Assembly: GCF_028453695.1 (NCBI RefSeq)
Contig: NC_135779.1
Location: forward strand, 2,728,001 to 2,792,000
Reading direction: 5' to 3'
Length of the DNA: 64,000 nucleotides
From: Augochlora pura
Lineage: Eukaryota > Arthropoda > Insecta > Hymenoptera > Halictidae
The notes under the pieces are model-generated. The model searched no databases. It was not told where the DNA came from and saw only the letters and a program-made list of their open reading frames with translations. This document shows positions 45,857-58,052 of the stretch, one piece after another. Every line of letters begins with the position of its first letter. Positions within the stretch are counted from its first letter, which is position 1. Both the position numbers and the translations under genes were made by a program.

Positions 45857-48740
45857 AAATCCTTACCGAAGAGAATGAGTGAGTGAGAGAGAAATAGAGA
45901 GCAAGAAAAAGAGAGAGGATCATCGTCGTCGTCATCTCCCGGAAGCGGAAACGAGAGTCGAAGGTATATCGCTTCGCGACGAACGGTATTGTTCGCTCGA
46001 GCGGCTTTTTCGAGCGCGCACTCGCCGCTCGCAAAACGTAATCTTCCCAGCGTAATTGTATGGATTTCATTAGAATTAGTTCACCGTACGATAAAACACG
46101 TTAGTGCGCGATCAGGCGTAAAAATTTCGGCGATACCGTCGCGGGGGACCCATTGTCATGAGATTCGAGTTCTGTCGGACAAAACGCGCACGCGTAATTT
46201 CGTACGCTTGGCTGTTCCGTCGTCGTCATCGTCGGAACATGGTATGCGTGTCTGTGTGTGTGTATATATATACATACTTCTGAAAAAAAAAAAATATATG
46301 TATATATGTATGTACAACGGCGAGAAACACGATCGCGAGGGAAAGCCCAACGAGAGAGAAAATGTCGGAGATTCGAAGAGAGAAGCAGAGAAAGAAGCGG
46401 ACGAAGAAACGGAGAAAAGGAAATGGCTCGCGAGGCGAGCGATAGTTTCGCAATTAGGATGGGGCAGCGAATCGGATTACGAACTATCCTGAACACGGAT
46501 TAGTAAATTGACCTCGTTCGAAACCTGTTTTTATTAATCGAATTAGCGTCGCGATCCACCTAGCGATCGTTGCGGATCTCTTCGTTCGTTCTTACCTGCT
46601 GAAAACCTAAACGCAAGGTAAACTTACTAATACACACCTTTTTTTACCCTCGAACCCCCACTCCAATCCTCCTCCCCCTAAAACGATAATAGCATGCGTG
46701 CGCGTGATTACTGTTAGTCCGCGCGACACGTGTACGCCTCTCGAATGTATTTTTTCTCGTACGGAGTTCACGAATACCGTTTTATAAGTGACACCTTTTA
46801 AGATTAACTTTTATATGTTTCATGCGGAATGTTCAAACAAAAAAATATAAATAAGATGCATTATTTTCTCTGTGATATTGTATGCGAGAGCAGAACTGTC
46901 CAGATAATTCGTTCCCTCCCGACTCTACTGCCGTTTTTCTCTCTAATTTTTCTTCTTCTCGTTTGAACGTCGAGCATCGGAGAACTTTTCGGCTTGTGTT
47001 CTTGACTCCCGTGGGCCCGGTCGTCGCGCGAGAAACAAAGGAGAAAGGAAAGGTGAGAACGCGAGAACTAATTGTCTACCTGTATCAGCACGCTCGCTCG
47101 CTCACACTCTTCCTCCCTCTCACGATCGTTTGCGTACGCCGCAATCGAGCACCACTCCCCTTATACCTAATTGCGGATGAAATTTTCTAGAGACTGACGC
47201 TGACTCTGCTTACAGGGGAGTCGACGTATTTGTGACTTTGAAACTAGCTCCGGCGGGGACCGATCCGAGCTAAACTCCTTTCAGAAACCGTCCACCTGAC
47301 AGCACGTACACGATATCGATCGGTAGCCAACGAATACAGCCTGCGTCTCTGCCAGTCCATCGCTACACACCTTTATTAACCGCTGCATTCCCCTCGGTTT
47401 GCCGCAATTGCCGGAACAATTTCCAACTTCGTTGCGCTGCGTTTTCATTTTATCTTCTTCTAATTATGCTTATCGTTTGTAAGACACCCGGACTGAACTG
47501 GACGCGACGCTCGATCGTCCACCACCACCCTCTCGAACGAAAATTCATTGTTACGCCCTCGACGATCAAATGTACCGCGCGCGTCGCCGATTTTCCATTT
47601 CATTTATCGATTCTGTCGATCGTCATCGACCCTTCCCGAAGGAACTCTCGTTGTTCCTATCCCCCCCCCCCCCAGACGATCAATGTACCGCGCGTTGCCG
47701 ATTAATTTTACTTTATCGAGACACTAACCACGCGGAATACGTCGCGATTTTATACGAAGAACGGCGATCGTGTCGCACTCGACTCGATCCGACGTCGGCT
47801 TTCGTTCCCTTTTATTAAATGATTCGTTTTAAAGGGACAGCGGTTCTTTTTAAACATTTCGATTGTACACGCGCCTGAACGGCGTCGGAATACGTTTGTT
47901 CGACGAAGCGACAACTCGCGCCTCCGGTAGCTTCACCGGGACCAACGAATCTGCTTTTAAGTTTTGTCTCGCGCGTCTCATTCGGTAGAAATTTTGTCGA
48001 CGTTGTTATTCGCGATGAAACGTTTCAATTTTCTCAACGAACAAAGTACAAAGTAACAAGAACGGATCTCAAGCGTTTGCCTTTTGATAAGAGTAGGAAG
48101 AATATATTTAAGATGTTTTGTACGATCGATGTCGAGAAAGAATGAAAGAGAGTACGAGCGAGAGAGAGAGAGTGAGAGAGAAAGGTTTTACTAGTTGTAC
48201 GCGATACACGCCCGTTCGATGGTAGTTGCTGACGAGAATGGATTCTTCGATTCGACTGATTTATTGAAAACACTTTGTATAGTTTCTGCGTTACAAAATA
48301 TGTAGGGCACGAGTCGTATCGTATGCCAAAGTCTTGCGTTGCGTTACGTCTTGTTCACGGAGCTCGATCGTGCGCGGCTCTTTTCTCTGCTCGCGAACAT
48401 TAGATGCAAAAGGGATTGATCGGTGTTCATATGTTCGTTCGCACCGACACTTGCGCGACTGTTTTCTGGGCCACTCCACTCCTGGGTCGGTCCCTGGTCT
48501 CAATCCACGTAAACGCTAAAGTGCGCGGCGAATCGGACGATTTTCGGATCCTCAAATACTCGGCGGAACACGGCGGTATCCTCGAAAGGAAGCGGCGTTA
48601 CAACCTGTAAAGCAACAGATATCGTACAATACAAGAAAAAGTACAAGTTCTTTTTATGGTCGAATCGAACTGCAACAAGGGAGAGGTTTCTTTTCGCACC
48701 TTGATCAGTCTGATCGCTGCACGTGGCCGTTACGCGTGTT
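45857..48740. other. Intergenic and METTL14 3' region
   Basis: No supported coding exon. It contains a TG/TA microsatellite near 46,250-46,320, a 13-base poly-C at 47,661-47,673, and GA-rich DNA near 48,150-48,185. A TTTATT at 48,260-48,265 (AATAAA on the minus strand) is a candidate METTL14 polyadenylation signal, about 480 bases past its stop. Confidence 0.4.
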
Positions 48741-50745
48741 TTACCTTCCTCTACCCCGTCCACGGCTGAATCCACCTCTGCCTCGACCGGCGACCTTGCC
48801 CTTTGGTGGCGGAGACTTTGGTCGGAGAGCCTCGATGCGTTCCGTGCAGCCTGTCGTAATCTGTCCGTTCGCGAAGTAACTGGTGTACAGATCCGCGTTA
48901 AAGTTGGTGTTGGTAAGTTCTGGTCCAACGGTCAGCCATCCTGGTCGAATGGTGGTGTCGCGGCCAAACAGGTGCAAACTGAGCAATGAATAATATATCA
49001 TGTACTTTACCGATTCCTTGACCTGTGAGTTATTTCACAGTTTTGAACTACTTTATTATTAATAGTTTACTGCAAGGATCGCCAAATTATAGGATAAACG
49101 GTTACTAGAAGGTTAATGGAAAACCTTGTCAATGAACATCTCTATAGTGACCAACACTCGAACGATTCGACGTACTCGTCAGCTATTATTATGTCAACGG
49201 TTCTATTTAGTAGTAATCACTCTCAAAGAAGACAGCAAGCTGGTCAAAACCTTGTCATAAAACCCCTCAAAATGGGAGGAGTATTGTCGTTGACGCAAAC
49301 ACTAACGCTCTATAATGTTATGCAACTTTGAAGTCACAGTCGACGTGACTGCTCCGTTCATTTCCTCGCAAAGATATTGTATACTTTTGTGTTAGACTCG
49401 AGAAAAATTCTGTTACAGAGAATTAAAGTCGACGCGGAATTTACTATAGCCTTACCGTCGTCTGCCGAGGCAGAAGTGCTCGATTATGTGAAAGATTTCG
49501 ACAGGTTTCTCTATGGAGCCGTATTCAGGCTCTTCCGATATGATCAGGTCAATATCTACGTTAGCATGGATGAAATCCCCGTCTGTGGATCGGCGAACTG
49601 TTCCCTTGATTCCCATCAGGCAGTGCTCTTTAGTCCTCTGGAGTACGGCTTTGCTGTCTAAGTTCTTGCTGTGACCTGGATTATCAATGTTGGTGCGAAT
49701 CCAACAGATATCTTCGCAACGTCTAAAACCCCACTTGCGAAGACAGAAGCGTCCCATGTCCAGGCCGTCGCTGCTGCCGCACCAGAGAAACACGAAGCTC
49801 CGATTCGCCGCCACTTCACCGATATCCAGCTCCATTATCTGCGAACACGGTTATTTATCAATTTTCATAGAAGCTATCTTTTAAGTAAGACCTTCGTCTA
49901 AATTACCATACCTGATCCCAATTCCACAGCTGGACGTTGGTCGCACCACATGTGCGCTGGTATTCCTCCAGCGGAGGTTCGATCAGTATCACATCGAATT
50001 TACAGTTGAGTTCTTTCAGATTGTACGAGAGTAAGTCCGTCTTCAGGTACATTGGTGGAGTCGCGGTTTCTGATATTAAATCGTCCTTCAATTTGATCAA
50101 CTCTCGCAGCTTAGGGTATTCTTCGAATCTATCCGCGAGACCCACATCTCGGATGAAGTTTTGTGGCCGCTGACCCGTGTCGATAAAGTGTTGACAATAG
50201 TCGTTGTGAGGATTCGACGACTGCGTGCCCTAAAATTCAATTTTTATATCTTATTAACTGACGTTAATCCGTGTCATTTCGATTTTGATTTCTGATTACC
50301 TGCGACGGAAAAATAATTATATTGCAAAAATATCGATTGAATTAAAATTGTCAATGTGTACCTTGAGAAACGTCGAAGAATCCTTATAAACGATTTCGTC
50401 TGTCGGAACAGTATCATTCTTTGAATCTTTCCCGCCATTCACGGACCTCTCGGATACCGATTTCCCCCGTTTTCTCTGCGACTCGTCAACATCTGTGCCC
50501 AAAATCTGCCGCAATTCGTCAACACTGGAAACACCAAGCTGCAAAAAGGAACGTCGGATAATTTTAACAATTTACTATGCACACGATTGGCCCAGGTCGT
50601 GGAAACCATAACCTCGTAAACGACGCGCACAAAGTAGCGAGTCTTTCCTCACCGTTTGCGCCAGAAGCTTCTTGCGTTTCTGCGATCGCTCACGAAGAGT
50701 TTGAAGCATCGTTTTTGTATTAGAAAATCAACTGACAGGTTCATC
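48741..50745 (-). CDS. Mettl14: METTL14, non-catalytic partner of the m6A mRNA methyltransferase
   Basis: Five minus-strand exons (50,653-50,745; 50,362-50,538; 49,912-50,229; 49,456-49,838; 48,741-48,978) with GT-AG introns give 402 residues (human 456). The N-terminus is helical and basic (LRERSQKRKKLLAQ). Then comes EIVYKDSSTFLKGTQ, the start of the conserved MT-A70-like domain, through NPHNDYCQHF, RDVGLADRFEEYPKL and EPPLEEY (174-177 for EPPL), to FLWCGS, ICWI, RTKEHCLMGIKG and HLFGRD...RPGWLTVG. EPPL replaces the DPPW of METTL3, as expected for the catalytically silent subunit that holds RNA. The tail is Gly/Arg-rich (RGRGGFSRGRGRGR). The start is set at 50,745 because the ATG at 50,710 is out of frame and a stop lies just before 50,745. 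An upstream non-coding exon remains possible. Confidence 0.95.
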
Positions 50746-50972
50746 TAACGCGAGGATTCATTGGTGTTTGATTCACCTTGGGATGTTCGGTAAGTTCGTC
50801 TTGTAATCTTGGTTTGCAAAGGTCTCCTTGAACACTCGTGTCTCTTTGATAATTTATATTAGATACAATATTATTGGCACAGAATAGCAATATTATACGT
50901 TTGATACAGTAGCTATCTTTTTCCTGGTTGCTGCACAATCACACGCGGATAGAAGAGAACCATTCTCTTGTT

Positions 50973-51466
50973 GACAAGTGGCGCCGCATTTTGGCAAAAA
51001 TTTGAACTGGAGTTATGGGGTTCGTACAACGCCAAAACACGCAGTGGCAAAACGCCCAAACTATTCGCCAAAATAACCCGCAGATGGTAATTTCGAGTTT
51101 AATATACCTATCATGGGTAATGTTACTAAGTTAAATCTGTAAATTTTTACCGTATAAATTTTGTCAATTTTCTGTTTTATCGATAATTTAAGAAACTTAA
51201 GCTTCTGTCACATTATAAATATTAATTTAAATTCTTACTGTAACTTACCAATGAATTCTATTTATAAAAACAATGAATCTTCAGAGTGACAACATATTAT
51301 TTATATAGAAATCTATTGAAAATCTAAACTTACCACCACAAACTGGTATCTGAATTACCAGCAGTCGATTTCGGCTAGAAGTTTGAGCGTTTTGACACTG
51401 GACAAATTGGCGCTATACGGACCCCTTCATTTTAATTCCAAACAATGCCACAAGCGGCGCCACTCA
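50973..51466. mobile_element. Inverted-repeat element upstream of METTL14, about 490 bp
   Basis: The left arm (about 50,973-51,088) and the right arm (about 51,356-51,466) are imperfect inverted copies of about 110 bases. The left reads AGTGGCGCCGCATTTTGGCA, later GGGGTTCGTACAACGCCAA and AAAACGCCCAAACT. The reverse complement of the right reads AGTGGCGCCGCTTGTGGCA, GGGGTCCGTATAGCGCCAA and AAAACGCTCAAACT in the same order. The loop between them is AT-rich and non-coding. This fits a foldback or long-TIR MITE, or an old inverted duplication. No clear target duplication is seen. Confidence 0.6.
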
Positions 51467-51469
51467 TCC

Positions 51470-53705
51470 CAAATGTCTCTTTTTAAATTGTCCACGACAG
51501 ACTATTCTTGCGAATGTTACATTACTTTCTTTATTCTCAACAGCAAATAAACTTTTTTTCACACGATCGTTCGCAGAATAATCCTGCAGAACATTAAAAT
51601 ATCCTCAGAATATTATTTTAATCCCGAAATTAGCCAATCCATGCCATTTGTTGCTCGAAAATCTAAACAATGTTTGCAATACTGAAACTTGCCCGAATTT
51701 CGTTGGAACGCTACCGAAAAAGAGAATATAAGCTTAGTACAACAATTCGACATTGAGGCGGTTCCGAGCGTGTCCAATAATTGGATTTCCACCGTGCTAA
51801 AATTAACTTCGCAAAGGAAATCGTTGTTTCCTGTAAAGATACGTGGAAACGTTTTGTCGATTCGCCGAGACACGCGCGTGCGATTCGAGCCGCTGCGCGT
51901 TCCGGCGAGCGGCTGTTGGGCCGTTTGCCTATTTCAAACAGGAGTGTCGGCTGTTGCGACAGTGGGGTGGAAGGGGGAGAGAAGGCCGGGAAGCAAGGAC
52001 CGCGAGCGAAAGTCGCGACAGGCGTGAAAGCGCGGCCTCCCGCGCCGTTGGAAAATGAGCGAGATAAGGTGAACGGTGCCCGAGGACACGGCTGCGGGTA
52101 CGAGGAACAGGACAAGGGGACTTAGACACGGGAGGGATTTTCGCGGTTTCCCTCGGCGGTAGCGAACGACTAGAACAGGCGGCGCGGCGTTGATCCGACC
52201 ATCGAACTTGCTGGGTAACGGCGTGCCGTTTGGCGGAATCGGCACGGATCGGTAGGAATCGGTGGCGATCGTTCGCCGGAAACCGAAATCCGAGACCAGA
52301 CGGAAAGGATATTAGACGAAAGGATAAGGCGTCGAGACTCATCGAGGAGCAGTGTCTCGCGACCGTGTCGAGGTAACGGTTGCCGGAAGCAGGTGGCGAA
52401 GTACTTCGTGCCGACGTCGCGTCGCTTCCTCGTTGTTCACCTCGTCGACGTCGTCTTCTTTTTTCCTCTTCGTCGACGACTCGCGCTCCTCCTGAATCGT
52501 TCGATCTCTCGCGCGAAACCGGGCGAGAAGAGCTCGTCGACCGCCAAGGTTTGTAACCGTATCGCAAAGATTTCCCGATTTTGATCTGTTGCTACTCGAA
52601 TTTCTGGAAGAGCTCGCGTTCCTTCGCGGGGGGGAGAGAGAGCCCGCTCTCTTTCCGCTCCTGGGAATGTTTCCGTCTCGATAATCGCGGACTCTGGCCT
52701 GCGGCGGACAGCAGGAAGTGGAAAGCGAAACGAATTTTCGTGCTCGCACGGAGATTCGCGAAATTGGAACGCTGACCTTGCCCGATGATCGCGAATGCAT
52801 TATTTGTTCGGCGAAGCAGTTGACACACGGCATTAGTCACGTACGTGATCGCGTGTAGACGAGCGCGTTGGCGAAAACAATTTTTTGCTCGCGTTCGCTC
52901 GGCAAAGGTGTTGGTTTAGGCGGTAGACGAGGACGAGAGAAGAGACAGCAGGAGTGCGCGAGAGGGTGAGACGGCTGGGCGCGGGGGAGGAGGAGGGAGG
53001 TGTGGCGGCACCTTCGGCGAAAGGGGGGCCGAGGGGAAACGGAGAAAGAGAAGGAAAGGGAGAGAGCGAGCCGAGTTGCGGAGCGCGAGAGAAAGCCAGA
53101 GCAAGGACGCGGTCTCGCGGCGTTCGACGGGGGTTAAGAAAAACTTCGTTCGAGTGAATCGTCGCCTGGCTGGACGGGCTCCGATTGGTCGGCCGGCCGG
53201 GCCTCTTCTCCGAAATTCGGCTGGAATTCCAAGAAATCGGCGACGGCGCTACGCTTGCCGGCATCCCTTCGCGCGCTCTCCGCTGCCAACGTGACAACGA
53301 CCGTCCCATCTCCTTCAGTCGTCGCACCCGTGCGTCGCGTCGCGTCGGGGCAACGCACACGAATACGTAGCCGGAAGCATTCGGAAAAAGTAAAGAGAGT
53401 GACCGAGACGAAAACGTGAGTGAGAAAGAGAGAAACGGCGGACGGGAGCGAAAGAGAGTGAGATAGAGAAAGAAAGAAAGAAAGAAAGAAAGGAAGAGCG
53501 AAAGATTGATAACGCGTGAACGAAAGAAATAGCATCGCGATCGAAATCGTTTCCAACCCTCCTCGGCTCGCGGCTTGATCCGCGATGCATCGGAATCGAT
53601 CTCTCTAGCATCGCGCCAATATCTTCGTATCGTTTCGAACGTTTTTCCCCCGCCGTTGTTCTATCCGCGTTCATCCAGCTGATCGCGACCGTTCTGTTTT
53701 CGCAG
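51470..53705. promoter_or_regulatory. METTL14/Bicaudal-C divergent upstream region
   Basis: About 3 kb separates the two divergently transcribed genes. AT-rich DNA gives way at about 51,880 to CpG-rich DNA, then to GA-rich runs (53,000-53,110, 53,390-53,500, including a GAAA repeat at 53,469-53,492). A good acceptor (TCTGTTTTCGCAG) ends at 53,705, so Bicaudal-C probably has at least one upstream non-coding exon in this region. No coding exon is supported here. Confidence 0.4.
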
Positions 53706-53751
53706 AGAATCGAATCGTACCGAGGGGTGACCACTGCAAAAGGAAATCAAG

Positions 53752-56700
53752 ATGAGACCCGACGAGGTGATACAGAGCGAGAGAAGAGCGACGGAGACAA
53801 TGTCGGAGACGTCGGAGGGTACCGCGGCGACCAGCCTGTCCGGCAAATCCGGCGAGGAGCTAAGGGACATCGCAGCCGTGCTGGGAATCACGAATCCCGA
53901 CGATCTGCACCAGGACAGATTTCGCGTTGATCGCCGAAAATTGGAGCAGATGCTGTTAGGTGAGGAAACTTTTGATTCTCTGGTCTCGGGGTTTGACCTC
54001 TGGCCGCGTTTACACGCAGATCGCGAGCGCCTGTCGCCTGGCGACGGTCTGGAAAGCCACGCGAAACGTCGGATTACGATTTAAATAGATTGGCTCTGGC
54101 TGTTTGTAAACGGAATTAGAGCGGCTACTGTCAAACGCTACGCTGCGATCCTTACGTTTATTTTGATAGGGCCTCGGCGACGTCGCGTGTACGATTTAAA
54201 TCCGAATCCGCGATCCGTATCGACGGTCTTGCAGCGGTAAACACCGCGAAGATCGCGGCGAGGCCTCGTTATGCCGCCATTTCTCGGCTGGCCCGCGACG
54301 GTTGACGCGATCCGAATCCGATTGGACGGATTCGAACGGAATTTGATTTCCGTTAGTCTATTTTCTCCGTGTAAGGCACGAGCCGCAGCGGTCGAACACA
54401 CGCGGCCCCGCTAAACGGCGACGAGCCGTTCGGTTTCGCGGCCTAGGGATCAACGATCTGATCGATCCACCTAAAAAGCCGTATACCGAGCCCGCGTTCG
54501 ACCCTCCGCCGAAAGAATGCTTTGAAAAATAAGCCGAAAAAAAAAGCTATCAGAGTTCGTTGTACCCTGACCATACACTTTCCTTTGTTTACAGGTGATA
54601 ATGACGTATCCAAGCCAGCGGACGCGTTTTTTCATAACGTAAGTGCCGTTTCATCGAACGCTTTCAATCGTACGCGGGTTATCGATCCAGAATGGAACGA
54701 CGATTTTCGATGGAGTCGCGGGACGACCGCGGCCGAGCGGATCGCTCTTCGACGGCCCGTTTGTCTCCGATCGATGGACGATCCGCGCGAGAATAGACTC
54801 GCGGACGCGTTTCCGAGGGAAATTCGCGGTGCGGGGTCAACGATCGACCGTCCAGCGTGTTCGTGGCTTCGAAGAGACGGACGGGCCGCGCCGCGCCGCG
54901 CCGGTAAACCTCTCGAAACCGCTCGCGCCGCGTTCCGAACTTCTCGCGGTACACCGTCACGACCTTGCGATTACACCAAGCCAAACAAGACTATTTTTGC
55001 GCGATTTCCCCTTCCTGCTGAGCCACGATAAATCTTTCGGACTGGTCGCTCGCTGCCGCGCTCGTTCCTCCACCGGCCAACGATTAGGCGTGTTTTCATC
55101 TTCGCCGGCGGATTTCCTATCTTCGTCTTCGCGTGCGGTTCATGGACGATACCGATCTTCACTCTCTCTCTCTCTCTCTCTTTCTCTGTTATCTACATGT
55201 ATGCTTCTCTTTCTCGCTCGTTCTCTCTCTTTGTCGTTTGCTCTCTCTCTCTCTCTCTTTGTTGCTCGGTCTCCCTCTTCGCTACTGTCTCGAAAACAAA
55301 CGATCGCGTTCGTAAACGTGGGGTACCGAAGAAATTGCCTCGAAACGCGCGACGTAGTAGTTCGCGTAACGAATGCAGCGAACCGTGCGCCGACAAGTTG
55401 GAAGGCAACGTTCACGCTTATCCTTATCGTTGACACGTTGCGTAAAAGGGGCCTGGAAATACTCCACTCGATTATTTATAGACCGACTTTACCCGCAGCG
55501 TTCGCGCCACGTACACTCCGATTCCGTTCCCCGCGCCTCCCCTTACCTGATCCGATCCGATCCGATCCGATCCGATTCGATTCGAGTCCGTTCGATCGCG
55601 TACGGAGCACCGAAACAATTCAGCGCCAAAGAAATATATTTTCCCCGTCGTTCACTCGGTTCGCGCGCGCGAATTCGGGATCGGGCGAGATCGGGGTTCG
55701 CGCGATCTTCCCGAAATACCTTGTTACACGCGACACGTAATTTTAGCGAGAGTCACTGGACCTCGAGCTCGATTTATCCCTCTGCGCCGTGCCGTCCAAC
55801 TTTTCCGGATCTACGGCCAGTCGACGACGGGCCAGCCGTTCCGTCGATAGGAATCGAGAAGATCGAGACGGTGCGGAGACCGAACGTTGTAACTTTCCGC
55901 GGAATTTATCGAGTTTCCTGATTTCCTGGCTCGACCGGCGGGTGGGAGAGGGAACGGCTCACGGTGGGATCGGAGCCCCGGAAACCTGCCATAAACTATA
56001 TTAGCTCTGTTTTATTCCTTTGGTTAACTAATTTACGATTGACGCACTATTATAGAAAAGAATGATAAGGATATGGAGAAGGACAGTAGTATTTAAATTC
56101 GTTTTTGTTAATATAAGTAATTAATTTAGAATCGGATAATCTAGTTTATATAGCATAATATTATGAATTAACTTATAATATTTGCAATTATAAATATTTC
56201 TATTATAATTGTGAAAGTTTATTGCGTTATGTTTCAGTCGACGAAGTAGAACCTTCGGATAACCTAACTCGTATAATACTTTTCACAAGCTTATAATTTA
56301 TAACATATTTGCAATTATAAATGTTTATAATTACGAAAGTTTATTATATTATATTTCGTTATTGATATCACTCAATTAGAATCATAATAACGAAGTGAAA
56401 TCTTTGGAGAGTCGAGTTTATATAATATAATACTGTTTACAAATTTATAATTTGTAACGTTTGCAATTGCAACTATTTATATCATAATTACAAGAGTTTG
56501 TTATGATAATTTTGACCGACGAAGTCAATCGCCTTTAGAAAAAGTGGCATGTGTCGCGGACTCGCAACAGACTAATTTTTAGTATCGATCACCACGACGC
56601 TGTACTACATCAACACAGATATCTTTGTCTGTAGTATTCTTTACAACGTTGCGATGCACATCGGCCGCGCGGTGCAGTGCAAACCGAGACCGAATATCGT

Positions 56701-58013
56701 TGAAACACGAAACGATGCGACGGTGTCGCACGTAGTAAAAATGTAGTTTCTCGGAAAGTGCCAAAATGTTGCTACCTTTCCCGTTTCAGTACTGCAGTTA
56801 GATAAATTCTCGGCATTTTGAAAAGGGAACACTTTTCTGGGACGCGCTGCGAAAGTACCTAAAACCCTTATTAACATACGAAAATTTTGTAAATTCTCAA
56901 GGCAACGAAAAGGTTAACTGTAATTAAATATTACGATATCTCCTAAAATATTTTACCGTATAATAATAAATAACATAGCGAATTAAATATTATAAATTTA
57001 AAGCTGTATTAGTTTAGTTTAGAAAATATTGCCTCATGCTAATGAAAATATATTTACTAGAACAGCTTTTAATAAACCGTATAGTAACGGCCAAATTCGA
57101 GCACGAATGACACCGAACTCACGCTTGCAACATCGTTATATTTTCACCGATTCCACGAGAACGCGCAGCTAATTATAACACACCGGCGAACAATCCATAA
57201 ATTCTCGAATTTTCATATTTCGAATTTCTGCCAGATTTTCGGGGTCCCGACGCCATCGCCGCCACCTCCACCCTCCCCCCCCCCCCTCCCGCACGGTCGG
57301 AAAATCGTGGAAAGCGAAACGGTACGCGTAAATGGAGTTCAATGAAACTGATGGACGGGAGGTGTGCTCGAGGCGTTCGTGCAATTTGCCTTCCGCCAAC
57401 CAAGCTTATCGTGTCCATAACCTGTAGAATCGTCTTATCCGCGGCCCGCAGGTTTATAGTCTTACCTGCGCGGACGAGCGTGCCCCTCTCGTACGCAGGT
57501 AGCGCTATGTTCCGACAACGATTGCACGCGGGGCCTGTTTCCCTACGGTTTTCCATGGTTTCCGATGATTTTCCAGGGTACCTTTTGCAAGGTCGTCGGT
57601 GCCCGTCCGTTTCGTTGAATCGATCGAGGGCCGTAGGGTACGAAGGGCAGGATTTCGCGCTGGCGAATCGGAACAATTGCGAGCTGCACCTGTCCGGAGG
57701 GGATTCCGAGTGGTCCGCCGCAGGTGGCGGGAGGCCGGCAGAGCGAAACAAGGGAACTACCTGTTTGCCTGGCGCGCGTTGCTAGCCGTGCTCGGGACTT
57801 TAAATCGTCCGGGTTCGAACGGGAGCGTTCACGCCGATCTCGAGTCCGGCCGTGGGTGCTTGAACGGTGCGCGTTGGTCTCGCTCGTTGCTCGGTTCGTC
57901 GACGGCTACGGGTAAACAGTGTAGTCGAGATAGATTGATAGATGGATAGATGGATAGATAGAGAGATAGATAGATAGATAGATAGTTAGATAGATAGATA
58001 GAGAGAGAGAAGG

Positions 58014-58052
<39 letters not shown>

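Noticed and set aside
54643..55740. 365-codon plus-strand open frame
   Set aside because: It lies inside Bicaudal-C intron 2, starts in exon 2 in the wrong frame, is Ser/Arg/Leu-rich and runs through CT microsatellites.
57801..57830. tRNA-like GGGTTCGAACGGG sequence
   Set aside because: It resembles a B box, but no cloverleaf, A box or acceptor stem could be built around it.
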